From Strongylocentrotus purpuratus (Eukaryota; Echinodermata; Echinoidea; Camarodonta; Strongylocentrotidae): 64,000 nt of DNA. Below the pieces are notes generated by a model. That model searched no databases. It had not been told where the DNA came from and saw nothing but the letters and a program-made list of their open reading frames with translations. Below are positions 12,406 to 24,300 of this stretch, piece after piece. The position numbers were made by a program, and so were the translations under genes. Positions within the stretch are counted from its first letter, which is position 1; every line of letters starts with the position of its first letter. The stretch lies in the NCBI RefSeq assembly GCF_000002235.5, contig NW_022145597.1, positions 25,138,923 through 25,202,922 on the forward strand. The letters run 5' to 3'.

Positions 12406-12562
12406 ATGGCTTCCTGCAAACCGCTCGGCATAGTTTCTTCACTCTTTTAACCTATTCCCTATTTTTATATTAAGAACAATGCAACTACTGGCTGCTAATC
12501 ATCATTTGCATTAAACCATTAATGAATACATTGTTAAAAAGTAATGATTATATAAAGCTTAC

Positions 12563-12625
12563 CATAGTGAGAAATCCCAACAAAACGAGGCATATTCTCA
12601 GACGAATTAAGATTGTTCCAGTCAT
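12563..12625 (-). CDS. Gene A: first coding exon (signal peptide) of an adhesion GPCR paralogue
   Basis: The minus strand reads MTGTILIRLRICLVLLGFLTM (21 codons) and then a GTAAGC donor at the exon's left edge. The ATG sits in a CACCATGAC context, close to Kozak. A short basic start and a Leu/Val-rich core make this a signal peptide. The paralogous exon at 51363-51425 has the same frame, donor and spacing, with six codon changes, five of them amino-acid changes, mostly conservative. The rest of gene A must lie left of the window or in unread parts of 1-12.5 kb. Assignment to the GPCR family is inference from gene B. Confidence 0.6.
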
Positions 12626-13261
12626 GGTGATTGCATGGAAATCTCACACATGTAGATGGACAGAAGCCACGTGCAGAAGACCGCTGATGAAAAAGACTCT
12701 CTCCTGAACCCTTGTAAACTCCAGTAAATAAAGTAGGTAGATTGATATAACAGTCCCGGTGTGAGATAATTAAGGGTATTTTTTAGAGCTCGCGATATTC
12801 GTCAAAATTGGAATCAAACAGATACAAATTAAACCAAATAAATAAATCTGGTGTAACTATCGAGTTTTGCTAGAACTAACAGCAAACGATATTCAAAAAA
12901 ATTAATTAATAGTTGGTTTTCAAGCGACACAGCTCATAAATAGAACAAATAGACACTTTCACGATCCAGTTAGATTTCTAGTCGATCCGTTCAGCTTGGA
13001 ATTGGTGCAGCAACTGAATTATTTCCACAAGAGCGGGGTGCTGACATCTGCATTTAATCGATGTGATTAGTGGAAACTATTATGTTCACACCGCCGCCTG
13101 ACTGCCGTGGCGATTTAGCCAATGAGAGTGCGTACATTTACATCACGTGATATGCTAATGTTATCGCCATTTCGTCGCGCACGGACTGGTTTGGTTATTG
13201 GAACTGCTGTCTGGGATGTTAAAAACAGCAGCACGGTGGTGTGTCTGCTTGGCAATATACG

Positions 13262-13430
13262 GAGGTGTCGTGGTGCGGTGGTTCATTCATTTGACTCTCA
13301 ATCCAAATGTTGAGGGTTCGAATCTCATGTTTGATGCCCGATATGATGCAAAAGTCAGCGTAGTTTGCCTTGGCATTGTGGTCGTCTGTACAATGTTTCC
13401 CCATGAGTGGGAAATTTCGTAAATGGCGCC
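13262..13430 (+). repeat. tRNA-derived SINE (copy 1)
   Basis: The head GTGTCGTGGTGCGGTGGTTC followed by GAGGGTTCGAATCTC has pol III A- and B-box form, like a Leu/Ser-type tRNA head. The paired copy is at 52383-52550. The body then runs into a poly-C tract. Confidence 0.55.
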
Positions 13431-13579
13431 GAACAATATTTCATATTTCGCTCAGTAGGGAGAGGGGGGTGGTAGTAAGCACTAACATTTTTTTATTCAT
13501 TTTGCCCCCGAAATTTGCAAATGACACCGACCAATTTCGCTTATGTAAAATGTACGTGTTTTTGGCCAGAGAGACGGGC

Positions 13580-13606
13580 CCTTCGCCCCCCCCCCCCCCC
13601 CAAGGG
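13580..13606. repeat. Poly-C tract and GGATCCGCGCCTG repeat end
   Basis: A C run is followed by AAGGGATCCGCGCCTGCC, also present in copy 2 near 52710-52740. Similar C runs recur at 15036-15052 and 15157-15170. These look like termini of a short interspersed repeat. Confidence 0.4.
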
Positions 13607-15613
13607 ATCCGCGCCTGCCATAACTTTGATTCCAAAAAGAAACAAGTCAAGAGATTTACTAAAAAAATTGTGGCCCAATTTCCTTCCTTAACGTTATTTA
13701 TAAACTAGCCTCCAGTTGTATAGCTAAAAGGCTAAAAGGGATTTTTAAAAGGTCGTTTTATCGGAAAAAATATCCTTTCATTATACGACACATTGCTTTA
13801 CACTGAAATAATGTTCAACTGAATCTACATCGCCATCAATCTCCTTATTTGTTCCCGCTACTGACCGATCAAGTTTAGTTTGTCAGCAAGCCATCAAAAA
13901 TTGCCTTTAATCATCGAGATTAATATAAAAACGAGTCTGGGTACAGTTGGAGTTACGGCGAGTGAAAGGGAACCATCTCCGTTTACACAATATATAGGAT
14001 AGACTAATGAATATAGTGTTTCATGCTTGTATTCACATTACAGAAGTTCAACAAAAAAATCAATTCTTTAAAATGTTGAATCAGATTTACCCATGTTTGA
14101 TAACAAAAAAGAAAAAGAAGAGGGAAATCAGATGTTTATCGGATAGAATATGACTCAAAATTTGGTAAATTTTTTGTTCCCATGTGTCGAGCAGAACCTT
14201 ATCAACATACATGTATATATTTTCCTTTTTCTGTAGCCAACATGGATGACAATTTTACCCAACACTTTTTTAGAATTTATTGATAAGAAAGAATTACAAA
14301 ATTATTGATCACCCCCAATTATTCTATTGTAAATTCGGTTAATAGATTAAATTACCGGTATATGACATAATATCACCTATTGAGTAAACTAACAAATTAC
14401 AATTGAATTTACCTCAGACAAATTAATGACTTAATCAGACTTAATAATGTGATTATAATAAGTACAGAGGTACATCGTTGTGCGTATGCCTACTTTACAT
14501 GCACGTGCTCAACAGCAATAAACGCTTCGCCAACGAAAACAAAAAGTGTTTCCATAGAAACTACACCGCATGTCAATATACTTTACGATAAAAAGCAACA
14601 TTAACCTAAATAAAGCTTTACAGACCCCATCAATTAAAATCAGACTTTTCTGTTCAATAGACTGTGTCTTAATTTGTACGTGTTATAATTAATCAAAAAG
14701 TGTAAACGGATTGATTTGGACTGTTAGGCCTAATAATAATAATGAATCAATCTTATCCAGTTTTAAATGGCTTTAATTGTTCGTATCCAATTACAATGTT
14801 TTATATGTTTTAGCTTTAAGATCCTCCTATATTGTCTTAAAGTCGTACTAAGAACGTTCAGCAATACCAATTATTTCGTGCAAAATGTATGCTAAATCAT
14901 CTTCAGCCATTTCAGCATTTACGAATTCATAAATCATATTGGACGTCTTTCTTTTATCCATTGCTTGTCTATACGCAAAAAGATATGTAGATACTAGCCT
15001 TTGACTTAGATCGATCGAAAAAGGGCGGGGCACGCACCCCCCCCCCCCCCCTCCCCGGGAAAACCCAATACGGCATGCCTTCAATACATATAAAGTACAC
15101 AAATTGTGCCCCCTATTTTGGTTTGAGACAGTGGGTGTTTTTGTGTGTTTTGTGCCACCCCCCCCCCCCTCCCCTACTCCTCCATCCGAGCAAGGAAATC
15201 CTGGATCCATCATTGGTAACAATAACCATTATGTTTTGGAAGAGGAGGTCAATACTGTGGGATATATGAAACCTTATTCGGGCTTCAAATAAGCAAATAA
15301 TTTGTTATTCTGATGCTACTCATTGCATAACAAAAGTGAATAATAATTGACAAAAGTCGGTAAAATTAGATTAAAATGCTCTGTCTCTGATTATTTTGAT
15401 GCTCGTCATCACCAACCAATTGAATGATACATTGCTTTCGATAATCTCTGCACATCTGTATTTAATTTATCATAATTATGGACAGAGAAATTAATTAATT
15501 GCATTCCGGTAAATACAATTTCAAACAAATGCAGAATGGTTTGAAACATATTGAGTATAGGACTCGTAAACACGAAGGTTTTTTCTGAGAAATGTTAAAA
15601 AATATTTTGATGC

Positions 15614-15797
15614 GAGCACTGTGGTATACTGATGAAGTTTCTCGTACAAAACACCAGGGTTTTAATCCTAGCTCAGTGCTCAAATTGTGCAAGGTGATTT
15701 GACCTCGTTTCCTCCCAACCGAGGTATAAAGGGGCTCATTACAAAGCTCATTACAAAAGAATGAAACGCCGATAATACCAAACAACAACAACAACAA
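15614..15797 (+). repeat. tRNA-derived SINE with intact acceptor stem
   Basis: The head folds as a tRNA: GAGCACT (15614-15620) pairs perfectly with AGTGCTC (15675-15681), with a D-arm-like block and a degenerate B box GGGTTTTAATCC. The body follows and ends in a (CAA)n tail (about 15780-15797). The copy-2 partner (55116-55250) lacks the tail, so the 3' end has changed since duplication. Confidence 0.65.
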
Positions 15798-15986
15798 CTG
15801 GGGTAATTAAAATTGCAAGGGCGACGGGAAGAGCTGCATGGATAATATTGTGGCTGCCCCGGTAAATAAGGCCAACAATGAGGCCAAATCATTTCAATTA
15901 TGGACTTGTCCCCATTTTCATGTCGTGCATCTAATTACTAAACACCAACACACTCATTCCGCACACAGATTCATTCCGCCTATGAA

Positions 15987-16006
15987 TATATATATATATA
16001 TATATA
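15987..16006. repeat. (TA)n microsatellite
   Basis: AT alternation directly left of a TA-inserting MITE; longer in copy 2 (about 55450-55490). Confidence 0.8.
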
Positions 16007-16234
16007 CAGTCAACAAAAGTTTACACCTAGAAATTTTGGCGCAAGTCGATTTTTGCACTCTCGCAAAAAATGCCTCCTGTTCATCCAAGCATTAACACAT
16101 ACCACACAAAAATGATATCAAATAATTTGGGGAAAAACTCTCTTTCATAAGATGTATAATAATTCACTGTTCATAGATGATTTTTTGAATAGTTAGCAAT
16201 TTTGTAGGTGTAAACTTTCTTTTGACTCACACTG
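16007..16234. mobile_element. Tc1/mariner-type MITE, 228 bp (copy 1)
   Basis: The left end CAGTCAACAAAAGTTTACAC and the right end GTGTAAACTTTCTTTTGACTCACACTG form imperfect terminal inverted repeats, flanked by TA on both sides. It has no transposase. The copy-2 partner (55491-55718) is also 228 bp, so insertion preceded the duplication. Confidence 0.7.
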
Positions 16235-17563
16235 TATTTATACATTTATGTATATGTGTGTGCATATTGTTAAGATCAAAAGGTGAATCTACTTTGACAG
16301 AGCCCCATTATACTAGTGTCCCCTTGATAGAAGGAATTCGGCTACGTATGAATAATGATTAAGTTGATTGCAATTGCGTTTGAGTATAGGTGTAGGTTTG
16401 AGTTGTGGTAGGCGTATTGTAGTGTTTGGCCACATGTAATTGGCTTGACCGTTTTATTAAGTCGGCTGGTATTTTTAATTCACCACGGCGAAATTGTAAA
16501 TCGAATATGAATCTTGCAGTCTCACCAATTATTAAATGGATATGTGTGGAATTGATTGTAATTACAATACAATCATTTTAAGCTTAACGAAGGTAAATAA
16601 AATCAACGAACATAAGAAACAAGTCACAACATTGTTTTTAGGAGAAAAATGAAAAAGCATTTTTATTTTCAAATGGGCTGTCAGTTTATACAACTATCCG
16701 CTGGTGAGGAATCTATCATTAATTCATCCTTAATCGTTTACCAAACAGTCTGCTCTGAGGAAAATAAATGAGATTCTATCTTAAATTTAATCAATTCTGA
16801 CTCCTGAGGAGATTATTGAAAAGTAGGACAAAGTAATCATAAATATGTGAGTTTCTATTCCATTTTGCAACACCATAAGGAAAGCGACTTACCGCATTTA
16901 ATAATCTGAAATTTGACAACTTTTGTTCCATGAAATGCAATCATAGTTTAAATCCATCTAGACAATACATATCATGTGGCCAAGTTTTTGATGCACAGGA
17001 TAATGTAGTTCCATATGACCACAGCTATGTGAAGTACTTTGAAATTATACATGATTATCTTCCCCAACTTCTCCAAACTTCTTGTAAAACGTTTAACCTT
17101 CACAATTACCCTATAAAGTAAATTCCATTATAATTTGTTTTATTAAAAACATGTTTGCATAGTGATACTTTCTAAATCAAAAAAGAAATACGATAAATGT
17201 TTAACACTTTTATAAAGTGATTAAAGGTCACTTTCAGAAAGCATGGTACCCACAGCACACTGTATCGTTAAACTTCTAAGGCACCATTAAGACTTAGTAT
17301 TTACAATGTCATAATATGTTCTGTCTCTATTAAGCACACCTTTAAAAGAACATCAATTTTCAGACATGGACGAAAATGCAAAATCAAGACACTTTTAAAT
17401 TTCATCTTTCGGCAACATTTTCTTTGTTCATTTACAATTTTCATTTTACAATATGTAGCTTTGAGATTTGTATTATATTACACATTTGAAGAGCGAAATA
17501 TCTCCGTTATTTACGTTTTCATAGTAGAAATATTATACATGATTGAAACTATTTTTCCCTTAA

Positions 17564-18095
17564 AGGTACTATGTCCCTTTTGCAGCCAACCTCAAATGCT
17601 GTAAAACTTTGCAGGAATTATGAATATGTCATGTATGTCCTATCTGCGAAATTTAAACGTTATCAGTGTCCTCATATTCAAATTATGCAAGGAAACCCGT
17701 TTACTTGCTAGACTTCACTGTCAGACACTATTGAGTGACTGACTGGCTTTTTTTCTTCTTTGGTAATAACATACATGAAAAGAGTTGTAAAGGGTACATG
17801 AGCATTTGTCTACATCAATAACCCACTTCTTGTGATGGCCAAGATTAAACTGATTGAATCTTTGCGCAGCATAAAACGTATGACCATTCGGTACAATTGT
17901 CTGAAAATCAAGGCTATTACTTTTGGGCTCTATAGCCCTAAAGTCGATTTGACAACTAATAGTCGTTATTTTCCCACTTGAAGACATTTTCAAGCCCCAC
18001 CTTTTATAGGGAAGTTCTAAATTAGTATTATCTTTCAAATGCAGTTGGAATTTAACTTTTTCATTTTTGGGGCCTGCAAATGGGACATAGTACCT
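17564..18095. mobile_element. TTAA-flanked non-autonomous DNA transposon, 532 bp, only in copy 1
   Basis: Inverted ends AGGTACTATGTCCC / GGGACATAGTACCT sit between two TTAA sites (17560-17563 and 18096-18099). Copy 2 at about 56900-56915 has a single TTAA with no insert. TTAA duplication fits piggyBac- or Kolobok-type mobilisation. A 105-codon frame inside (17721-18038, minus) has no known motif and is probably spurious. Confidence 0.8.
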
Positions 18096-18869
18096 TTAAG
18101 ATATGATTTTGTAATAACTAAATTATTTTACATAGTCGCCGAAGAAAGAAATGCTGCCATTAGAATACAATACGTACAATATCCTTTTTTTTTTTTTTAT
18201 AGAAAACTATGTATAGACAAACCAAATTTGTATTTGAGGAGCATGCGATAATCAGCTTATTCCATTTCATTTTTATATGACACAATAAAGCTCGTAAATA
18301 AGATAAATGAAAGAAATCCATTATGAATGCTATTCATAAAGTAAATGTCGTACATGACTTGAATCATTTACTCGTTGAATATTCAATATAATTTACATTT
18401 ATACAATCCTTATTTACAATAAAGTTCAAAGAAAGAGATGACCTGCAATGCACTTTCTTCAAATTTGTATTGTTTTAGGCAATCATATCAACAAGCTATT
18501 TACACCATAAACGATATATTACAATGTATTCTTCAGTACATAAACAACGCTACATACAAAGCTCTCATTGATTCCGGGAGAAAAACAGGAATGTTTTTAT
18601 CAAGTATTTGTTTCAAATAAATGAATATGTTTACATTTATACCAGGTCCATGATCCCATTCTCAATACAATTATTATATCACGTTACAGAACATATTTAT
18701 TCAAATACAATTTAATTGACATTTTTGTTACAAGTCTATAAACGACATAGAACAGAGAACAAAATGCGTTTACATATCAATAATTGAATTGAAGAAGTCT
18801 GTACAAATTATATGCAAAGTTTGGATAAATTCAAGTTCAAGATTACCATTTATCGTCGGTATAATAATA

Positions 18870-19130
18870 ATTATAATAATATCGAATATTTAGGAGCGCT
18901 AAAAAACAATTAGTACCATAGCGCTTACAATACAAATATATGGAAAGAGGACAAAAATTTACAGTACAGGAAGTATATCACATTGATCATTGGGGGAAAG
19001 ATGAGTTTGGAGGGATCTTTTAAAGGTGGCAAGACAGGTAATTTCCCTTATGGAAAGAGGGATGCTGTTCCAAGTCTTTGATGCAGCTACTGCAAAACTT
19101 TTTTCAGCTGCTGAGAGTCTAGATTTGGGA
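18870..19130. repeat. Copy-1-specific segment, SINE/repeat-like
   Basis: Follows an (ATA)n run and contains GGAGCGCT and TAGCGCTTAC, as in SINE-type repeats. At the same place copy 2 has about 400 bp of unrelated sequence (57679-58075), so the segment was inserted or replaced after duplication. Confidence 0.4.
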
Positions 19131-19139
19131 ATGTTAAGT

Positions 19140-19310
19140 TAACACGTGTCGGTTGCCTCAAGAGGGCGAAATTGCATTGATAAGAAATATATTCATTTCA
19201 CCAGCTGGTGAATATAACACTGGAAAGTGACCGGCCAGGAAAATAAAACAATTACGATCCTTGCAATTGATACAACGTGACGAGCTCTGGACCAATCACA
19301 TCTCGGTATC
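19140..19310. repeat. Interspersed repeat, inverted relative to 32757-32905
   Basis: Shares CTCAAGAGGGCGA, TTTCACCAGCTGGT, GACCGGC and GACGAGCTCTGGACCAAT with 32757-32905 in opposite orientation; also present in copy 2 at about 58070-58215. Confidence 0.55.
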
Positions 19311-19539
19311 TGTCTAAGCTATCTAATATATATTGATATCCTTCTGGTTCTAGAGAGACGTAACTCAGTTCCCTTAATTTAAGTGGCATACAACTACAAT
19401 TTGATATCTTAAATCCGCATTTTCTATACATTTCAGCTCACACTGCTTCGGGCATCGTTGAATTAAACACCACTATTTCAGGGGAGGTATTTTATAGCAA
19501 AAGAGGTATAAGAGAATAGTGAATCGTTTTTCGCGGTCC

Positions 19540-20130
19540 TTTTCGAGGATGTTTATAGATTAAGTTGAGTTCTGGTCATGCGATTACATTGTACAAAAAA
19601 AACTGTGTGAAAGTGCTTGGAAAAGGTCTATAATGGGGCAGATAAGTTTTGGTGTATACTGTGAAGTTTTTGAATCGTCAAAGTGATAAGAAATTGGCCC
19701 AGGTTTGTTGGTAGTCTCATGCACTGTACAGAAATTGGATTTATGTGACTACAGAAACATGCGGGATGTACTTGTTCTCCACAGCCGGTAACTGTTACTT
19801 TTTTTTTTTTTTAACAGGTCAATTTGAAAAGCCATCATTTTCCGTTGACCTCTTTTTCAATGATACTCTTCCACACTAATTAAATAGAAAGAAAAGCTAC
19901 CAAATTAATTTTCACCTTTCGCATAGCTAAATCTTCTCTTTAAAGCCCCACTATCCTACGTGTAGCTACTTACTCCTTCTATATAGAATACTTCCCAAAT
20001 CGGTGCCTATTGATCCCCCATGATCTTCTATTTCTTATGTTAGTTGAGAGCTGAGTTGATGAGATAGCCACCTGTCAGTGAACTCGCTGTGTGGTCAGAT
20101 CCCTCCTAGCCACACTAGTGTTGATAAGCT
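19540..20130. repeat. Two interspersed repeats (GTTCTGGTCATGC family, then GAGAGCTGAGTTGATGAGATA family)
   Basis: About 19540-19935 is related to 41084-41470 and in part to 30330-30540. About 19942-20128 is related to 34684-34885. Both also occur in copy 2 (about 58480-59040). No coding was seen. Confidence 0.5.
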
Positions 20131-20360
20131 TTAAAAGTTTGATGTGGCGGTTGACTTGGAACTCTTCGAACTTGCCCAAGTACTATCTGCAACACGACGA
20201 CCAAGCCGAAGCTTAAGTGCTGTTTTCACCTGGATGAATATCGAGAGAGAGGACAAATATTGATAAACTGATCACAAAGACTTTCGAAAACTCAATCAAA
20301 GGAAGTTTCAGTCTCCTTGTCGATCAACTTTGTCAATATGCAAACGTTTATTTGTTTTTA

Positions 20361-20505
20361 ATTTAATAATAATAATAATATTAGTGGGTTCTTGTATAGC
20401 GCTCGTGTCAGTCAGATTTGACCCTCCTGGCGCTCCCGATTATTACCCTGGCTTTAGCACGCCTGCCATACGGCGCTCTAGCATTTCAAGGAATAAATTC
20501 CTTGT
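20361..20505 (-). repeat. 3'-truncated SINE, present only in copy 1
   Basis: (TAA)n tail followed by TATAGCGC and GGCGCTCTAGCATTTCAAGG, the same family as 31325-31617. Copy 2 near 59250 runs straight through without it, so it was inserted after duplication. Confidence 0.55.
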
Positions 20506-21280
20506 ATTTGTTTATTTGTTGATCATTTTTTTTAAATTTACTTATCCATTAACTTATCTATTTCTTCATACATTCACATATTCATCTATTTATTCATTAA
20601 TAACAAGATCGCAAAGAGTTTAGAAAAAATTAAAACATCGAAATTCCTATAGCCTTATCTACTACGTATGAATGTTGCAATTTATTCAAATTGATGTGTT
20701 ATGTAATGTGAATGTGATATCTGTGGGTTGTATACAAAAGGGGATTAATATTGCCTTTCCTTTAATTTGTTGGCAGACTTTGCTATCGTATATAGCTTAT
20801 GCAAAGTTCACAATGAGAACATGTGAGTAAAACAAAAAAAAGAGGGTATATATGTGGTAAATAAAGAAAAGGAAATATAGAAATTCTAATTTAAGAGATT
20901 TTAGTTCTATAGTTTACCTGAAGGCTTCCTGTGTTTAATAATATTAGCAAATCTCTTTCATTAAAGCTAAACTTAAGCTTGACTTTTCGGCTTATTTCAT
21001 TACTTTAAAAAAACGACTGTAGATATATTGTATAGTTGGTCAGAAATCAAGGGTAGTGCTAAAAAAAAAAATCAAAGCTCGTACAACATTATAAACAAAT
21101 GAATTAAAAAGGGGAATGTTCTTGTTGTATAACGTATATATTCAACAAAATATCTGATCACGTGACAAGTTTTATATATCGCCGTAATTTATCGTTTAAG
21201 TTTTCGAAAAAGATGACATGTATCCATGGGGTTTTGTTGGACGAGTGTTAAATGGAGTATATAGATAAGAAAGAACTTAC

Positions 21281-21322
21281 ATCCGGAACTAGCAAGCAGT
21301 GAAACACCAAAATAGAGACACC
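21281..21322 (-). CDS. Gene B exon 17: end of TM7
   Basis: Reads GVSILVFHCLLVPD, matching the family pattern FHCLL after TM7. It is preceded by TTTACAG and followed by GTAAGT. If the donor is not used, the frame runs ten more codons to TAA; both copies keep that stop. The identical-length exon in gene C differs by one synonymous change. Confidence 0.8.
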
Positions 21323-24300
21323 CTGTAAACGTAAAGTAAAAAGAAATGAGAGAAAAGTGTTCTTGTTAGTTGCTACCTATTGTGATGGTGGAGGTAAGAC
21401 TATCGAAGGTAACAACAAATGAGAGGGTGTAAGACACTGCGGGGAGCAAAGCGACCAGTGGTGGGGGAGTCGGGTTGAGAGGCGAGTTTTCGTAAATTTG
21501 TTGTAGGTTTTCCATGATGGGTCAGGTAAACTAGACCTGACACTTTGGCTGTAAGAGGGTGCATTTCACAAACATTATACTTGACCCTTTGGGAGTTAAT
21601 GTTTAATTATTCACAAAAATGTGTGAATCCGACGACGCGACGCGACACCCGATGTGACGAAGTGAGCCATATTGAAGGGCTTTAGTTTTCATACCTGGAG
21701 GGAGAAGCATATGATGAAGATGTACTGAAAGCAGATGACAGCATCAGATTGGGTGAAACTGGTGATGGTTCCAGCGATCCAGGTTAATCCAAGGATTGGT
21801 AGGAGGATGCATAACGCACGAGCCGTTGCCCTGCAGAAAAGCGAGAAAAGTACAGATTAATGATGATATAAAAACGATATAATTTTGTTTTCCAGGCTAG
21901 CCCCACCATCATTAATATGGTTCTCCCCGATGACCCGGCGATCAAATTATTACCCCGGATATGTTTAGAGAGTGCACATGTAGATCTATAATGTCTTGCA
22001 AGAGGATATTTAGCACCCTAACAGGGTTTCGAACCCCGTATCATGTGCTTTATAGTATTGGGACTCATCCACAGCACGACACATGCATTAATAAAATTGC
22101 TAAACAGTCAGAGGCGGATAGCCCGATTTTGTAAGCTATGCAAGGGAATCATGACCACCTTAGTCAACGTCATTGATTAATTTAAAATAGTTTTTTCTTT
22201 GAGGTCTTTCTATATTTCAGTTCACTTTACTTGAAGACATATTTCATGAATACTTCAAGATGTATGGAATATATGCTAAGCTAGAGAAAACCGTTTTCTC
22301 TTTGCATGGCATTGTTCTACGGATCTTTAAAAAGAAATCGTTTCTCCAAGTGCAGACATTTCGAATGACACTTTTTAATCAAATTCCGAAATGAATCACT
22401 TTAACTTGACCTCTTTGACTTTCTGGAACATAGATGATCCCTATTTCTATCCTTGTTGATCTAAGGCAAAGTGATTGGAGAGAAATCTGGAAAATGCACA
22501 GTATCAAAGCTAAGGTTATTTAACAGCTTAAATACGGGGGAAAGATGAATAATTACTTGATCTTGTCGATTTCATCTTTCTTCTTGTTTGCCTTCAGAGA
22601 CCTGAATGTTCTCATGACGAACCACAACACCGTGACGCTGAACTACGCGTAAAAATAAAACAGAATGTAGAAATATCGTTCATTAGTTCATCACATCTAA
22701 GTTTAAAAGAACAAGTTTAAAAGAACAAGTAATTTAATCTTTTGTATAAATGGAAAGTTTTGTTTTTCTGTTCAGCAATTTTGTTTTTGTCATATCGTCC
22801 TGTTATTTGGTAGGTTCGTTCCAGTGATATTTTATATATTATGTACACGTATTAATTGTTAACGTTATATATTGCCGTCATGAGCAATTAATCTAAGCTT
22901 TTGAAAGAAAAAAGAAACAAGTTCAACATTTTACCATACCGTAAATATTCTGGTTACTACCAATATTTCATGACTGCATTAATTACGTTTATTCTTTCCA
23001 GATTTTTTTTCCATTTTATCCCGGAACTGCAGTACTTTGCGGAGAATAACTACACGAAAGCTCAACGTTTACGCCCTATAAGCTTTTGTTTGTATTGATT
23101 TGTAATGCTTTTTTGGAAACATACATAAATTGAAAATTGAATTGAAATTGAGCCAGTGTAAGCTATAGAACTGTATAGCCAGTTTTAATTCAGTCCTCCG
23201 TTAAAAATTGGGCAAGTTCCAATCACTTTATCTTACCATTTCTGTTGCGTAGACACATCCTGCAAATATGTAGATACTGTTGTCTCCAACGTGTAACCAG
23301 CAGCTGAATAAAGAATATTCACGACACCATTATTTTTATAGTTTCTTATTGTTTGTATTATTATTATCGTTATAACTATTTTTATCATCAATCTAAATAT
23401 ATTTTTTCATTATCATGATTATAATCATTATTAATCATCAGTATTATTATTATTCCCATCGTTGTCATCATGATCAATAATTGTTACTAACATCATTATC
23501 ATCATTATAATCATCATCATGATCATTATATTATCTGTGGAATGTATGATTCAATAAAGAACCGCGAGCCATGAATAAGATACACAGTATAGTCTTGTAT
23601 ACTAAACAAACTCAGATGTTTACAAGGTGTTAAGAATACTAAGAAAAGAAGAGATATTTTAAAAAAAGAATAACTGAATCTTAGGATATAATATAAACAA
23701 AGCCATTAATACTTAGTCCAATATGCTATAGCTGCAATATTCAAATATTTCGCTAGAATATTCAATGGATTCTACAAATATTGTGAAAGAATCACAATTC
23801 GGATTTTCACTTATGCAATTACACAAGTAAAGGAATGAACACCTATAAGTAACATGTAGAATAGATATTTAACCATCTTTAACGACATAAGTACAGCGGA
23901 AAATACTGGGAATTTCCCGATGATATGAACTTTGTTCTAATACAAACAGAAAAATGAGGGAAGCAAATGAGAGAAAGTTTGAGCCATATCCGATTAAAAA
24001 TAGAAATGTTATGATTTCTTTTAGTTCTGTCATCAGGGAAACACGTATTGACAACGCTGTGGCGTATCTTGCAAGCTACTGTGTAATTTGCTCTCTACAG
24101 GCAATTTGATTAACTTTCGTTTATGTAGTTATTAATGACGGAATGGATTGTTTCATACAGGGGTTGTATACAAATATATTCGAAATAATTATATAAGGGT
24201 GACGTTCTTTTTAGTACAGCGAAAGTGTCTCATTCTATTAAAACAATTCGGACTTCTCCTTAATACACAAGTGATCAATGATATACAGAAGCCCCCGTTA

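Larger units (their letters stand above)
12626..21280. other. Intergenic stretch between gene B (3') and gene A (5'), copy 1
   Basis: About 8.7 kb with no supportable gene. It holds the SINEs and MITEs listed separately. Open frames here (for example 16930-17121) differ from their copy-2 partners almost only by amino-acid-changing substitutions, so they are not constrained coding sequence. It should contain the promoter of gene A (near 12626-13100, AT-rich, no clear TATA choice) and the 3' end of gene B. Confidence 0.5.

Noticed and set aside
13264-13340. Functional tRNA gene
   Set aside because: SINE head: no paired acceptor stem, duplicated with a SINE body.
16930-17121. 63-codon open frame with a copy-2 partner at 56281-56517
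   Set aside because: Nearly every difference between the two copies changes an amino acid, and the start codon is lost in copy 2; behaves as noncoding.
17721-18038. 105-codon frame within the TTAA element
   Set aside because: Inside a 532-bp non-autonomous transposon with no transposase motif.
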